The position numbers and the translations under genes were made by a program. A stretch of 62,866 bases of DNA from Singulisphaera sp. GP187 (GTDB lineage Bacteria; Planctomycetota; Phycisphaerae; Phycisphaerales; SM1A02). This document shows, in pieces, positions 8,403 to 16,505 of the stretch; position 1 is the first letter of the stretch, and each line of letters starts with the position of its first letter. The DNA is taken from contig CAMBMO010000012.1 in the NCBI GenBank assembly GCA_945868805.1, forward strand, positions 1-62,866, given 5' to 3'. Under the pieces are notes generated by a model. That model ran no database searches, had not been told where the DNA came from, and worked only from the letters and a program-made list of their open reading frames with translations.

Positions 8403-10157
8403 CTACTTACGGATGCCCTTGTCGAGGTGCACTTTCACTCGACGACCACGAATCGTCGCAACACGGAGCGCCTTGATCACCCGATCGACATCGGCGGATG
8501 GCAACTCGACGATCGAGAATGACTCCGCAACCTCGATGTCGCCGATACCGCGGGGATTCACATCCGCCTCGTTTGCGATCGCACCGACGAGGTCCGCTGG
8601 ACGGATTCCCATACGCGCTCCGCCCGCGATGTAGATGCGCACCATGTCACGTGGATCTGCGCCTCTGGCATCACCACCCCCCGAACGATCTCCGGCTGGA
8701 CGATCTCCCTTTCGCGCAGCGCGCTCTGGCGTCCATGCTCCTGGCGTCCATCCTCCACGCTGTGGTCTGTCGTTCGAGAAATTCTTCGGTCCAGACTTCT
8801 CGTATGTCGGAATGTGCACGTCATCGTCGTTCGATGCCTCGCCCTCGGTCGCTTCATGCGCGATTCGGATCGCCGCAGCTGCGATGTCCATCGGATCGAA
8901 CTCGGCCGAGAGCGTTTCGACGACGACTCGGAATTCATCGAAGCCCCCTGCCTGCAACTGCTCGCGCACGGCGGCCTTGGTCATGTCGAGCCGACGTGCC
9001 TTCACGTCCATCGGCGTCGGCACGGTCTCGACCGCGATCTTCTGCTTGGTCAGTTGCTCAATATTGCGCAGAAGTCGATGCTCGCGCGGCTCCGCGAGTG
9101 TGATCGCGACTCCCTCGCGACCTGCGCGCCCAGTCCGACCGATGCGATGCACATACGACTCGGGCGACATCGGCACGTTGAAGTTCACGACATGGGTCAG
9201 ATGGTCGATGTCGATGCCGCGCGCAGCGACATCCGTCGCGACCACAAGATCGACCATCGCTCCGCGCGCCTTCTTCATGACACGGTCGCGCTCCTGCTGC
9301 GACATACCGCCGTGAAGGGCTTCGACGCGATATCCATGTCCCACGAGGCGATCGGCGAGTTCATCGACTTCCAACCGCGTGCGACAAAAGATCAGCGCGA
9401 GCGTTGGTGATTCCAGATCAAGCACCCGACCGAGGGCCGCGATCTTGTGCGCTCGCGAGACGAGGTACGCGGTCTGACGAACTTTCGGTACCGAACCCTT
9501 CGTCCCCTTGTCGCGGGGAATGAGAATGCGCTCCGGACTCTTGAGATGGCGTTCTGCGATCGATGCAATGCGCGGCGGAAGCGTCGCAGAGAAGAGTGCG
9601 GTCTGACGAGTCTTGGGAGTCGCGTTGAGAATCAGTTCGAGATCCTCTGCAAATCCCATGTCGAGCATTTCGTCGCCTTCGTCGAGGATGACGGTTTTCA
9701 GTGCGCTCAGGTCGAGCGTCTCGCGCCGCAAGTGATCGAGCGCGCGTCCTGGTGTCGCAACGACGATGTGTGCGCCGCGATCAAGACCGATGATCTGCCT
9801 GCGAAATTCCTGCCCCCCGTAGATCGGCACCACCGAGATTCCCGTGCCCTTGCTGTAGGTATGGAACGCCTCCGAAACCTGCACCGCGAGTTCGCGTGTG
9901 GGCACAAGCACAAGCGCGAATGGTTTGTTGGGAACGGCCTTTGTCTTCCCAATGCGATGCAGGATGGGTAATGCGAACGCAGCCGTCTTGCCCGTCCCTG
10001 TTGCGGCTTGACCGAGCAGATCGCGCCCTTCCATAAGAGGCGGGATCGCAGCGATCTGGATCGGTGTTGGCTCTTCGTACCCGAGCGTGGAAAGTCCAGC
10101 GAGCAATTCCTTGCCGAGTCCGAGATCCGCGAATGACTTCTTGACGCTTTCCTTCAT
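8403..10157 (-). CDS. deaD: DEAD-box RNA helicase, DeaD/CsdA type, with DbpA-like RNA-binding domain
   Basis: This is a 584-residue ATP-dependent RNA helicase. Motifs in order: Q motif (FADLGL ... PTPIQIAAIP), motif I AATGTGKT (51-58), PTRELAVQ, TPGR, motif II DEGD (159-162), SAT, then in domain 2 HGGMSQQERDR, ATDVAARGIDI and HRIGRTGR. The C-terminal about 75 residues (RIYIAGGARMGIRPADLVGAI onward) match the DbpA/CsdA RNA-binding domain that targets structured RNA, and a Gly/Arg/Asp-rich linker precedes it. Motif II has Gly in place of the usual Ala. Related proteins act in ribosome assembly and cold adaptation. The start codon lies in an 8-bp hairpin (10156-10177), which may control translation. 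Confidence 0.93.
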   Translation of the reverse strand: MKESVKKSFADLGLGKELLAGLSTLGYEEPTPIQIAAIPPLMEGRDLLGQAATGTGKTAAFALPILHRIGKTKAVPNKPFALVLVPTRELAVQVSEAFHTYSKGTGISVVPIYGGQEFRRQIIGLDRGAHIVVATPGRALDHLRRETLDLSALKTVILDEGDEMLDMGFAEDLELILNATPKTRQTALFSATLPPRIASIAERHLKSPERILIPRDKGTKGSVPKVRQTAYLVSRAHKIAALGRVLDLESPTLALIFCRTRLEVDELADRLVGHGYRVEALHGGMSQQERDRVMKKARGAMVDLVVATDVAARGIDIDHLTHVVNFNVPMSPESYVHRIGRTGRAGREGVAITLAEPREHRLLRNIEQLTKQKIAVETVPTPMDVKARRLDMTKAAVREQLQAGGFDEFRVVVETLSAEFDPMDIAAAAIRIAHEATEGEASNDDDVHIPTYEKSGPKNFSNDRPQRGGWTPGAWTPERAARKGDRPAGDRSGGGDARGADPRDMVRIYIAGGARMGIRPADLVGAIANEADVNPRGIGDIEVAESFSIVELPSADVDRVIKALRVATIRGRRVKVHLDKGIRK

Positions 10158-10177
10158 CGGCGGAGGGTACCGCCGAT
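10156..10177 (-). promoter_or_regulatory. GC-rich hairpin overlapping the helicase start codon
   Basis: A perfect 8-bp inverted repeat, ATCGGCGG and CCGCCGAT with a 6-base loop, spans the end of the leader and the first two bases of the ATG of the DEAD-box helicase (A at 10157, T at 10156). In the mRNA it would pair the start codon. It begins only 7 bases after the stop of the upstream gene and has no T-tract, so a terminator is less likely than a translational control element. The structure is seen in the sequence; its role is inferred. Confidence 0.5.
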
Positions 10178-10184
10178 ACGACGC

Positions 10185-10730
10185 TCACTTCGCCAGCGAT
10201 GGAATCAAATCCGTGTGATGTCCGATCATCTTCCAATTGCCACCTTCAAGTCGAAAGGTGTTCGTCGCGCGAATCGACACGGTCGTTGGCTTGCCATCCG
10301 GACCGATGTTTGAACCCTTTTCATAATTCACGGTGAACGCGAGGTTCCCACCAACTGTCACATGCATGTCCGCTGGCTCGACCTTGCCGCCAAGCTTCAT
10401 CGCGGCTTGTCGGTTCCACTCGTCACCGACCTTTGCCCATCCGATTTGAAGACCGCCGCCTGGTCCCATGTAGGTGACATCCTCGGCGTGCGACCAGACC
10501 TGGTTCATCGGTCCGACGTCGCCCGTGAAGAACACATTGAGGGCAGAATAGAAACTCGCAGCCGCTTGCTCGACTGCCTTGATCTCATCGGCATGTTTCG
10601 CATGCGATGCATGCGGCGCGTGCGGCGCGTGCGGTGTGGTTGCTGGAGTGGCCTGACGCGAGGTCGCTGCAACGAGGCCGGCGGCAAGGAGTGAGATTCC
10701 GGCGAGTACGACGATTGATTTGGTCTTCAT
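10185..10730 (-). CDS. exported SnoaL/NTF2-like (DUF4440-type) protein
   Basis: The 181-residue product starts at ATG 10730, where MKTKSIVVLAGISLLAAGLV gives a signal peptide; the open frame extends 82 codons upstream without signal-peptide or coding character. A His/Ala/Pro repeat (HAPHAPHASHAKHA, about residues 36-49) follows and may bind metal. Residues about 50-181 are one NTF2-like domain: an opening helix EIKAVEQAAASFYSALNVFFTGD, the strand block DVTYMGPGGGLQIGW, then TNTFRLEGGNWKMIGHHTD at the end, as in DUF4440/SnoaL-like proteins. It lies upstream of the helicase on the same strand, 27 bases away, and is divergent from a decayed relative of the same fold at 10798. The ligand is unknown. 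Confidence 0.7.
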   Translation of the reverse strand: MKTKSIVVLAGISLLAAGLVAATSRQATPATTPHAPHAPHASHAKHADEIKAVEQAAASFYSALNVFFTGDVGPMNQVWSHAEDVTYMGPGGGLQIGWAKVGDEWNRQAAMKLGGKVEPADMHVTVGGNLAFTVNYEKGSNIGPDGKPTTVSIRATNTFRLEGGNWKMIGHHTDLIPSLAK

Positions 10731-10797
10731 AGTGGGCGCAGTATACGGATGAGCATGCAATTCAGTAGCGGAGATCAAACGCCCAGAGGACCTTTTC

Positions 10798-11222
10798 TTG
10801 AACGACGACGCCCACATTCGCCACCTCATCGCCAATTTTTCAGCGCGATTTGCGCCAAGGATCTTGATCGAATCATCGCTCTCTACGCGCCTGAGGTCGT
10901 GGTCTTCGACGGGAAACCACCGCTCCAGATTTGTGGAGTGAAAGCATGGCGAGAGATTTGGGGTGCGTGCTTGCAATGCCTACCAGAGGGTTTCGCGCTC
11001 GAACACCGAGAACTCGTCATCACAGTGAGTGGCGACATGGCACTCGCGCATTGGCGTGGGCGATTCACCGGGGTCGATATTCCTCACGGCGCTGCGCAGG
11101 CTTGGCTTCGAAGCACCGCTGGATATCGAAAGCTCGGCGACACATAGAAGATCGTTCATGAGCACGATTCAATGCCCTTCCATCTTGAGACCGGAATGGT
11201 CGCATTCGCCCTCGAACCGTAA
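10798..11222 (+). pseudogene. SnoaL-like (DUF4440-type) gene broken by a frameshift and an in-frame TAG
   Basis: Parts of one NTF2/SnoaL-like protein are found in two frames. Frame 1 starts at TTG 10798, 7 bases after AGAGGA, and gives MNDDAHIRHLIANFS. At the T-tract 10836-10840 the similarity moves to the frame of 10749, giving AICAKDLDRIIALYAPEVV and on to AWLRSTAGYRKLGDT. There a TAG at 11145-11147 interrupts; the same frame continues as KIVHEHDSMPFHLETGMVAF to a TAA at 11220. Relatives of this family, as I recall them, have Trp (TGG) at the position of the TAG. Two independent lesions make a pseudogene most likely; readthrough or sequencing error are alternatives. A 132-residue frame from ATG 10749 exists but has an aberrant N-terminus. 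Confidence 0.75.
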
Positions 11223-11227
11223 AGCGA

Positions 11228-11411
11228 GTGATGCAAGCTTCGCTCTTCATCATTGCGATGGCAATCGGCGGTGCGATCACATTCGTCGATACGCGACCCG
11301 GGTGGGACAACACCGGCGTCACCGCAGGCGCTCGTCGTCGCATTCGCGGGCGCATACTTCGGCGCGTTCTTTCGCATCGGCGTTTGCGGCGCCCCGAAAT
11401 CGCAGAGATAG
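11228..11411 (+). pseudogene. small two-helix membrane protein, frameshifted
   Basis: ATG 11228 encodes MQASLFIIAMAIGGAITFVD, then TRPGWDNTGVTAG, which resembles small bacterial inner-membrane proteins with a conserved TRPxWDDTG loop. After TAG the frame turns into Arg-rich nonsense, while the neighbouring frame carries ALVVAFAGAYFGAFFRIGV, a plausible second membrane helix, up to a TAG at 11409. A two-base contraction in the GCGC stretch near 11333 would explain the switch. The family resemblance is from memory and unnamed; the frameshift is visible directly. Confidence 0.5.
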
Positions 11412-11420
11412 CATCGAGTC

Positions 11421-12596
11421 GTGGATCTCTTCGTCACTCTCGTCCTCGCAGGAAGCCTGTCGTTGTCATCCGCCGACGAGCGCCCAAATCTCGTCGTTAT
11501 CTACTGCGACGACATGGGATGGGGCGATGCACCCGGATTCGCGCTATTGACTGGCTGCTATCCCAATCGAATCGACATCCCGCTCGCCCTCTACGATCTT
11601 GAGAGCAATCCATCCAAGTCAACGGATCTCTCGGCCTCGAATACCGAAGTCGTGAAGCACATGATGATCGCGGTCGAAGGGGCGCGGGCTGACCTCGGCG
11701 ACTTAATCACCAAGCGCGAAGGAGGTGGGCGTCGCAGTGCGGGGCAGAGTCGCGAGCCTGCTGCCAGAGATTCACGGCAACCAGACACGGTGATCCCACC
11801 ACCAGCAGAACTTGTCGCACGCTTGTCCTTGTCGCCGAAGTACACAAAGTGCGTCATGGTGGAGGAGTTTCCCATCGTCGGATCTGCGGCAGTTTCGGAC
11901 ATTGCGCTTCTTGAAGCTGCGTACTTGATCCGAATGGAAATTGGATCGCGCCGAGAAATCCTTGCGGCAATGGCGAAGAATCATGTTCGCTTTGTGGTGA
12001 TGTCTCCAACCGAGATGACGACCGATGTGGTGGAGCACAGCGATCTCGTACCGCGCAACTATTGGAATCGACGGGCTCGGGGACTCGGCGCGACGCCATC
12101 GCGACCGGCCGTCAGCTGCGGCGAGGAAAACTTGCTCTGCCTGCGGGGCGATCCATATTCGACCGAGAACATACTCCTTCACGAATTCGCGCACGCGGTG
12201 CATGAGATGGGACTGAACACGGTCGATCCGAGTTTCGATGGACGATTGCAATCAGCGTACGACGCCGCCAAGGAAGCTGGGCTCTGGAAGGAAACATATG
12301 CGATGGAAAACCGCATGGAGTACTGGGCCGAGGGAGCGCAGTCTTGGTTTGATACGAATCGAACCAACGACAAGGAACATGGATCGATCGACACGCGCGA
12401 GAAGCTGAAGGCTTACGACCCGAGGCTTGCTGCATTGCTGAGTGAAGTCTTTGGCGATCGTGCGTGGCGATATGTGCGACCTGATCGTCGTCGTGATTCA
12501 AATGCTTCAGACGAGTCGCTCGCACACCTCGCTGGATTCGACGCTTCGACACACGCCCCATTCGTCTGGCCGGAGCAGACTCGGGGGGATGAGTAG
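11421..12596 (+). CDS. chimeric ORF: internally deleted sulfatase joined in frame to an HExxH metallopeptidase domain
   Basis: The frame (391 residues, GTG start) begins with a signal peptide (MDLFVTLVLAGSLSLSSA), then RPNLVVIYCDDMGWGD, the metal-binding N-terminus of a type I sulfatase. It jumps at once to ALLTGCYPNRI, which in intact enzymes follows the formylglycine motif, and then to LYDLESNPSKSTDLS, a block from the far C-terminus. The sulfatase core of some 300 or more residues, including the catalytic Cys, is gone. After a Gly/Arg-rich join, residues about 122-360 form a different domain with HEFAH (His254, His258) and a downstream NRMEYWAEGAQSWFD, typical of zinc peptidases; similar stand-alone secreted proteins occur in planctomycetes as I recall. 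It may be a deletion fusion that exports the peptidase using the sulfatase signal peptide. Confidence 0.7.
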   Translation: MDLFVTLVLAGSLSLSSADERPNLVVIYCDDMGWGDAPGFALLTGCYPNRIDIPLALYDLESNPSKSTDLSASNTEVVKHMMIAVEGARADLGDLITKREGGGRRSAGQSREPAARDSRQPDTVIPPPAELVARLSLSPKYTKCVMVEEFPIVGSAAVSDIALLEAAYLIRMEIGSRREILAAMAKNHVRFVVMSPTEMTTDVVEHSDLVPRNYWNRRARGLGATPSRPAVSCGEENLLCLRGDPYSTENILLHEFAHAVHEMGLNTVDPSFDGRLQSAYDAAKEAGLWKETYAMENRMEYWAEGAQSWFDTNRTNDKEHGSIDTREKLKAYDPRLAALLSEVFGDRAWRYVRPDRRRDSNASDESLAHLAGFDASTHAPFVWPEQTRGDE

Positions 12597-12611
12597 GCGA
12601 TCAGGCGAGAT

Positions 12612-14399
12612 TCACTCCCGCCCGTGAAGCAACTTCTTCATCGATGGCGCGAGTGCGATGCACACGACTCCACCGACCACCGAAGTGATGACGAACAGGA
12701 AGTAAAAGTCTGCCTCGCCACCAAGTCGGAACCAGCCATACCAGGGAAGGCTGACGCTCCCATCGCCGATCTTGTCGACGAATGAGCCCACCTGACCACC
12801 GATGACTCCAGCCGCGAAACTCGAAAGAAACCAGACTCCCATCAGGAGCGACACAAATTTCACCGGCGCCACTTTGGTCACGAACGAAAGTCCTGTCGGT
12901 GACATGCACAATTCTCCCAGCGTGTGGAAGAAGTAGGTTCCGATGAGCCACCAGATCGCGACCTGCGCTCCCGTGACTGCGTTCTCTCGTGCACCGAGGA
13001 CGATCACGACATATCCGACGCCGAGAAAGAGCAATCCGAGACCGATTTTCACGGCTTGACTTGGATCGCGACCGCGTGCTCCGAGTCTCGACCATATTCC
13101 CGCAAAGAGCGGGCTCAGCAGAAGGATGAGCAGTGGATTGACCGATTGAAACCACGACGCCGGGAATTCCCAACTGCCGAGCATGCGATCGGTGTTGTTG
13201 TCCGCGAAGAGATTGAGCGTTGATCCAGCCTGCTCGAATGCCATCCAAAAGAATGTATTGAACAAGATGAAGACCAAGATCGCGACGACGGGGCCACGAT
13301 CGACGGGTGCCTGCGCCGAGATCAACCACCATGAGAAGACCGCGACTCCGATCAATGCGATCGCTGGAGGCATCCAACGGAGCCCTCGCAGTTCGAGCCA
13401 CTCGAGGCCGACTCCCAAGGACGAGAAGATTCCGCTGTGCCAAGCAATCCCGATGATTCCCGCGAGCACACATGAGAGTGCAAAGAAAATTGCCGACGAA
13501 TCGCGCTTGCCGGCAGGAGCAAGACCGATGTTGTGCAGATATTTCTCTCGATAGATCATGTAAATCGCAAGCCCCAAGATCATCCCGACCGCCGCCGATC
13601 CGAATCCCCAGTGCCACCCGACCTTTTCGCCAAGCGTTCCACAGACGAACGCACAAATGAACGCGCCGAGATTGATTCCCATATAGAAGATCGTGAACGC
13701 GCCATCGCGTCGCGGGTCATGCTGGCTGTAGAGCTGTCCGACCATCACGCTCACGCACGGTTTGAAGTGACCAGTACCAAAGACGATCAGCGCGAGTCCG
13801 CCGATGAATGCGCTGACGCCCACAGCCGAATCGGGAGGGACCATTCCGGTCAATGCGAGAACGATGTGCCCTGTGGCGATCAGCAATCCGCCGACGATCA
13901 TCGATCGATGCGTCCCGATAAAACGATCCGCGATGAGACCACCGATAATCGGAAAGAGATAGACCAATCCCGTGTACCAACCATAGAGTTGGGTCGCGTG
14001 CCCTCTCGACCATCCTGGTCCTGGATTGGCTGGAGTCGTGACATCGATTCGCGAAGCCCACTTCGAATCGACTCGAAGTGGTGCGCCGTCGATTCCCGAC
14101 TGCGGCTTAATCAGCAGTGCGCCATTGTCCAAACCGACGACAGTTCCCTTGACTGAATCGGACGCGCTCATGGCCGAAACAGCGGTGACCTCATCCCCAG
14201 TCCGAAGAGTCACTGACTGGTCGCTCGAAGTCTGATAGAGGACAGCTGTTGCTGGGAGCGATACCAGATACAGAATGAGCAATGCCCGCATGCCGTAATA
14301 CGAAAAGCGTTCCCACATTTCCACGAGGAAAAGCAAGTAAAGCCCCGGGGGTTGGCGAGTAAGCGCGACGGCGTTTGGACCGGGATGTGTAGGGCTCAT
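12612..14399 (-). CDS. proton-dependent oligopeptide transporter (POT/PTR family)
   Basis: This 595-residue inner-membrane transporter imports di- and tripeptides with protons. The POT signature is present at the N-terminus (EMWERFSYYGMRALLILYL, the ExxER and FSYYG motifs in TM1), followed by about 12-14 hydrophobic segments. Helix-breaking motifs such as GTGHFKPCVSVMVGQLY and IFYMGINLGAFI are typical of the family. An insert of about 85 residues (about 50-135) separates TM1 from TM2; it is hydrophilic and strand-rich (VTLRTGDEVTAV ... TVVGLDNGALLIKP) and should face the periplasm. E. coli DtpA-type proteins of about 500 residues lack it. It is probably a single-gene unit. Confidence 0.88.
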   Translation of the reverse strand: MSPTHPGPNAVALTRQPPGLYLLFLVEMWERFSYYGMRALLILYLVSLPATAVLYQTSSDQSVTLRTGDEVTAVSAMSASDSVKGTVVGLDNGALLIKPQSGIDGAPLRVDSKWASRIDVTTPANPGPGWSRGHATQLYGWYTGLVYLFPIIGGLIADRFIGTHRSMIVGGLLIATGHIVLALTGMVPPDSAVGVSAFIGGLALIVFGTGHFKPCVSVMVGQLYSQHDPRRDGAFTIFYMGINLGAFICAFVCGTLGEKVGWHWGFGSAAVGMILGLAIYMIYREKYLHNIGLAPAGKRDSSAIFFALSCVLAGIIGIAWHSGIFSSLGVGLEWLELRGLRWMPPAIALIGVAVFSWWLISAQAPVDRGPVVAILVFILFNTFFWMAFEQAGSTLNLFADNNTDRMLGSWEFPASWFQSVNPLLILLLSPLFAGIWSRLGARGRDPSQAVKIGLGLLFLGVGYVVIVLGARENAVTGAQVAIWWLIGTYFFHTLGELCMSPTGLSFVTKVAPVKFVSLLMGVWFLSSFAAGVIGGQVGSFVDKIGDGSVSLPWYGWFRLGGEADFYFLFVITSVVGGVVCIALAPSMKKLLHGRE

Positions 14400-14471
14400 C
14401 TCAGGAGCGTATCACCGGAAAAGTTCGCAAGAGACCAGTGCGATTTCTCAAACGATAAGACAGATGAGTCA

Positions 14472-14494
14472 AGTGGTCCAGTCAGCGAACCACT
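14472..14494 (-). terminator. weak intergenic hairpin between nagB-like gene and POT transporter
   Basis: AGTGGT and ACCACT form a 6-bp stem with an 11-base loop, just after the stop of the NagB-like gene on the minus strand. There is no clear T-tract, so termination activity is only a possibility. Confidence 0.25.
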
Positions 14495-14501
14495 CCATGG
14501 A

Positions 14502-16457
14502 CTAGATGTTCAAGCCATTCCACACGACGAACGCCTCGATCGCTTCGTACTCGGCAAGTCCAAGCGCGTCATAGGTTGCGGCGGTCGCTCTGTTGCGCGC
14601 TTCGGCTCGCTGCCAGAACTCGCGGTCGTCCGCCCCCGGGAAGAGCGGGCGGTCTTTCTGCGACTGATGACGGAAGATCGCACGTCGCTTCCGCGAGACT
14701 TCATCCGGCGAGAGCGGCACGGCAATGTCAATCGCTTCGATCCCCCACTCCTGCCACGCGCCACGGTAGAGCAGTGTTTCGATGGGCGACTTTGCGCACC
14801 ATCCATCGCCACGCACACGATCGATCGCCGCAGAGACTGCCGCGAGACAGCATCGGTGCGTCCCATGAGGATCGGACAAGTCGCCTGCTGCGTAGACCTG
14901 ATGCGGCTGAAGTTCGCGAAGCAACTTCACGACGCGGTCAATGTCAACATCGGTGATGGGCTTCTTTCGCACTCGCCCGGTTTCATAAAAGGGAAGGTCG
15001 AGAAAGTGAAGTCGCTCGCCACTCACTCCGCACACACGTGCCGCGGACTTCGCTTCTTCACGGCGAATAATCGATTTCAGCCGCTGGATTTCTGGTGCAT
15101 CTGGGTCACTCGGCTTCGTCGATTGCAAGACTTCGATCATCCGCTTCGCCGATCGGTCGTTCTCCATCGAATCAAACGATGCGGAATAGTCGCGAACGAA
15201 GTCGAGAAACCTTCTTGCCTCTTCGTCAGAAACCGCGATGCTTCCAGATGTCTGGTATGCAATGTGCACTTCATGCCCTTGATCGCTGAGCCGAATCAGC
15301 GTGCCTCCCATCGAGATCACATCATCGTCGGGGTGTGGGCTGAAGATCAGAACTCGTTTGGGAAAGATCGCGTCGCGCGGACGGTCGATATCGCCCGCCT
15401 GCTTCCGATCGCGGGGCTTACCACCTGGCCATCCGGTGATCGTTTCCTGCAGGTCGCGAAAGACGCTCAAGTTGATGTCGTGCGCACTCCCCTCGCGTGC
15501 AACGAGATCCTGCAAGTGATTTTCGTTGTAGTCCTCGATGGTGAGCTTGAGGATCGCCTTCTTTGTATGACCACTGAGCCAAACCACCGCTTGGCGGATC
15601 ATTCCGGGGGTCCACTCGACCGATTGCGAGACCCACGGAGTTCGCTCCCGTTGGAGGTGCGCGGCCGCGGGACGATCGAGATGGACTTCGACGCATGGGT
15701 GATCCTGCAGGAAAGTTGCGGGAATCTGGTCGGAGATTGCGCCTTCCACGACACGTCGAATGATCGGAGCTTTCGCTTCGCCAAGTGCCATCAAAATAAG
15801 CTGTTTCGATTCGAGAATCGTGCCGATTCCCATCGTGAGCGCGCGAATCGGCACTTGCTCTTCGCCGAAGAAATCGCTCGCAGAATCGCTCCGCGTGATT
15901 CGGTCGAGCACGATGAGGCGAGTTCGACTCGCGCGCGGAGAGCCGGGCTCGTTGAATCCGATATGTCCTGTTCGACCGACACCCAAGAGTTGCAGGTCGA
16001 TACCACCGGCCGTGCGGATCTTCGCTTCGTACTGTGCGCACGAAGCCGCCGCGTCGACAGCTAGGACGGTGCCATCTGGAACATGGGTCTGAGCCGAATC
16101 GATATTCACATGGTCGAAGAGTTGCTCCTGCATGAACAGCCGGTAGCTCTGCGGGCCGCTCGGACCCATCGGCCAGTACTCGTCGAGATTGAACGTCGTG
16201 ACATTTGAAAACGAAAGTCCGTTCTCGCGGTGCATTCGGATGAGTTCGGCGTAGATCCCAATCGGCGTGCTTCCCGTTGCGAGCCCGAGGACACAGCGAC
16301 GACCCTCTGATTGCCGCTGCCGAATCAACTCGGCGATTCTTTGTGCGATTGCCAGTGCCAGGTCGCCGGGTTGCGACCAGACGGTGACGGCGAGTCGCTC
16401 AATCGATCCATGATCGGCGCAGCTGGAGTACGGTGTGGGGACTATTGGTTTTGTCAT
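14502..16457 (-). CDS. NagB-like glucosamine-6-phosphate deaminase fused to PIG-L/LmbE-type deacetylase
   Basis: The product is 651 residues from ATG 16457; three more ATGs lie in a 9-bp repeat just upstream (to 16484), so the N-terminus may start MTKPIV or include MTT repeats. Residues about 20-300 are NagB-like: LATGSTPIGIYAELI, FNLDEYWP, and GVGRTGHIGFNEPGS, where E. coli NagB has G-N-D-G-H. The catalytic His is kept, but the Asp two residues before it is Thr. Residues about 370-640 are PIG-L/LmbE-like, with the zinc motif SPHPDDDVISMGGT and the later DPHGTH. Long proteins of this architecture are known in Bacteroidetes and planctomycetes. Deacetylation and deamination of amino sugars in one chain is an inference. 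It is divergent from the oxidoreductase at 16506. Confidence 0.82.
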   Translation of the reverse strand: MTKPIVPTPYSSCADHGSIERLAVTVWSQPGDLALAIAQRIAELIRQRQSEGRRCVLGLATGSTPIGIYAELIRMHRENGLSFSNVTTFNLDEYWPMGPSGPQSYRLFMQEQLFDHVNIDSAQTHVPDGTVLAVDAAASCAQYEAKIRTAGGIDLQLLGVGRTGHIGFNEPGSPRASRTRLIVLDRITRSDSASDFFGEEQVPIRALTMGIGTILESKQLILMALGEAKAPIIRRVVEGAISDQIPATFLQDHPCVEVHLDRPAAAHLQRERTPWVSQSVEWTPGMIRQAVVWLSGHTKKAILKLTIEDYNENHLQDLVAREGSAHDINLSVFRDLQETITGWPGGKPRDRKQAGDIDRPRDAIFPKRVLIFSPHPDDDVISMGGTLIRLSDQGHEVHIAYQTSGSIAVSDEEARRFLDFVRDYSASFDSMENDRSAKRMIEVLQSTKPSDPDAPEIQRLKSIIRREEAKSAARVCGVSGERLHFLDLPFYETGRVRKKPITDVDIDRVVKLLRELQPHQVYAAGDLSDPHGTHRCCLAAVSAAIDRVRGDGWCAKSPIETLLYRGAWQEWGIEAIDIAVPLSPDEVSRKRRAIFRHQSQKDRPLFPGADDREFWQRAEARNRATAATYDALGLAEYEAIEAFVVWNGLNI

Positions 16458-16484
16458 GGTGGTCATGGTGGTCATGGTGGTCAT
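16455..16484. repeat. 9-bp tandem repeat carrying four start codons
   Basis: CATGGTGGT occurs three times and ends in a fourth CAT. On the minus strand each CAT is an in-frame ATG of the NagB-like gene (16457, 16466, 16475, 16484), encoding MTTMTTMTTM. The array lies in the short divergent spacer before the oxidoreductase start at 16506, so copy-number change would alter both the number of start codons and the promoter spacing. Confidence 0.85.
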
Positions 16485-16505
16485 TCGTCTCTATTCTCTC
16501 ATAGA

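Noticed and set aside
10749-11147. 132-codon frame as a complete SnoaL-like protein
   Set aside because: Its first 30 residues do not fit the family, while the matching N-terminus lies in another frame and the C-terminus continues past the TAG.
12601-13656. 351-codon minus-strand frame rich in Arg and His
   Set aside because: Alternative frame of the POT transporter gene on the same strand, without membrane segments or motifs.
14352-16064. 570-codon open frame on the plus strand
   Set aside because: It is antisense to the NagB/PIG-L gene, whose domains are unambiguous; the product lacks any motif.
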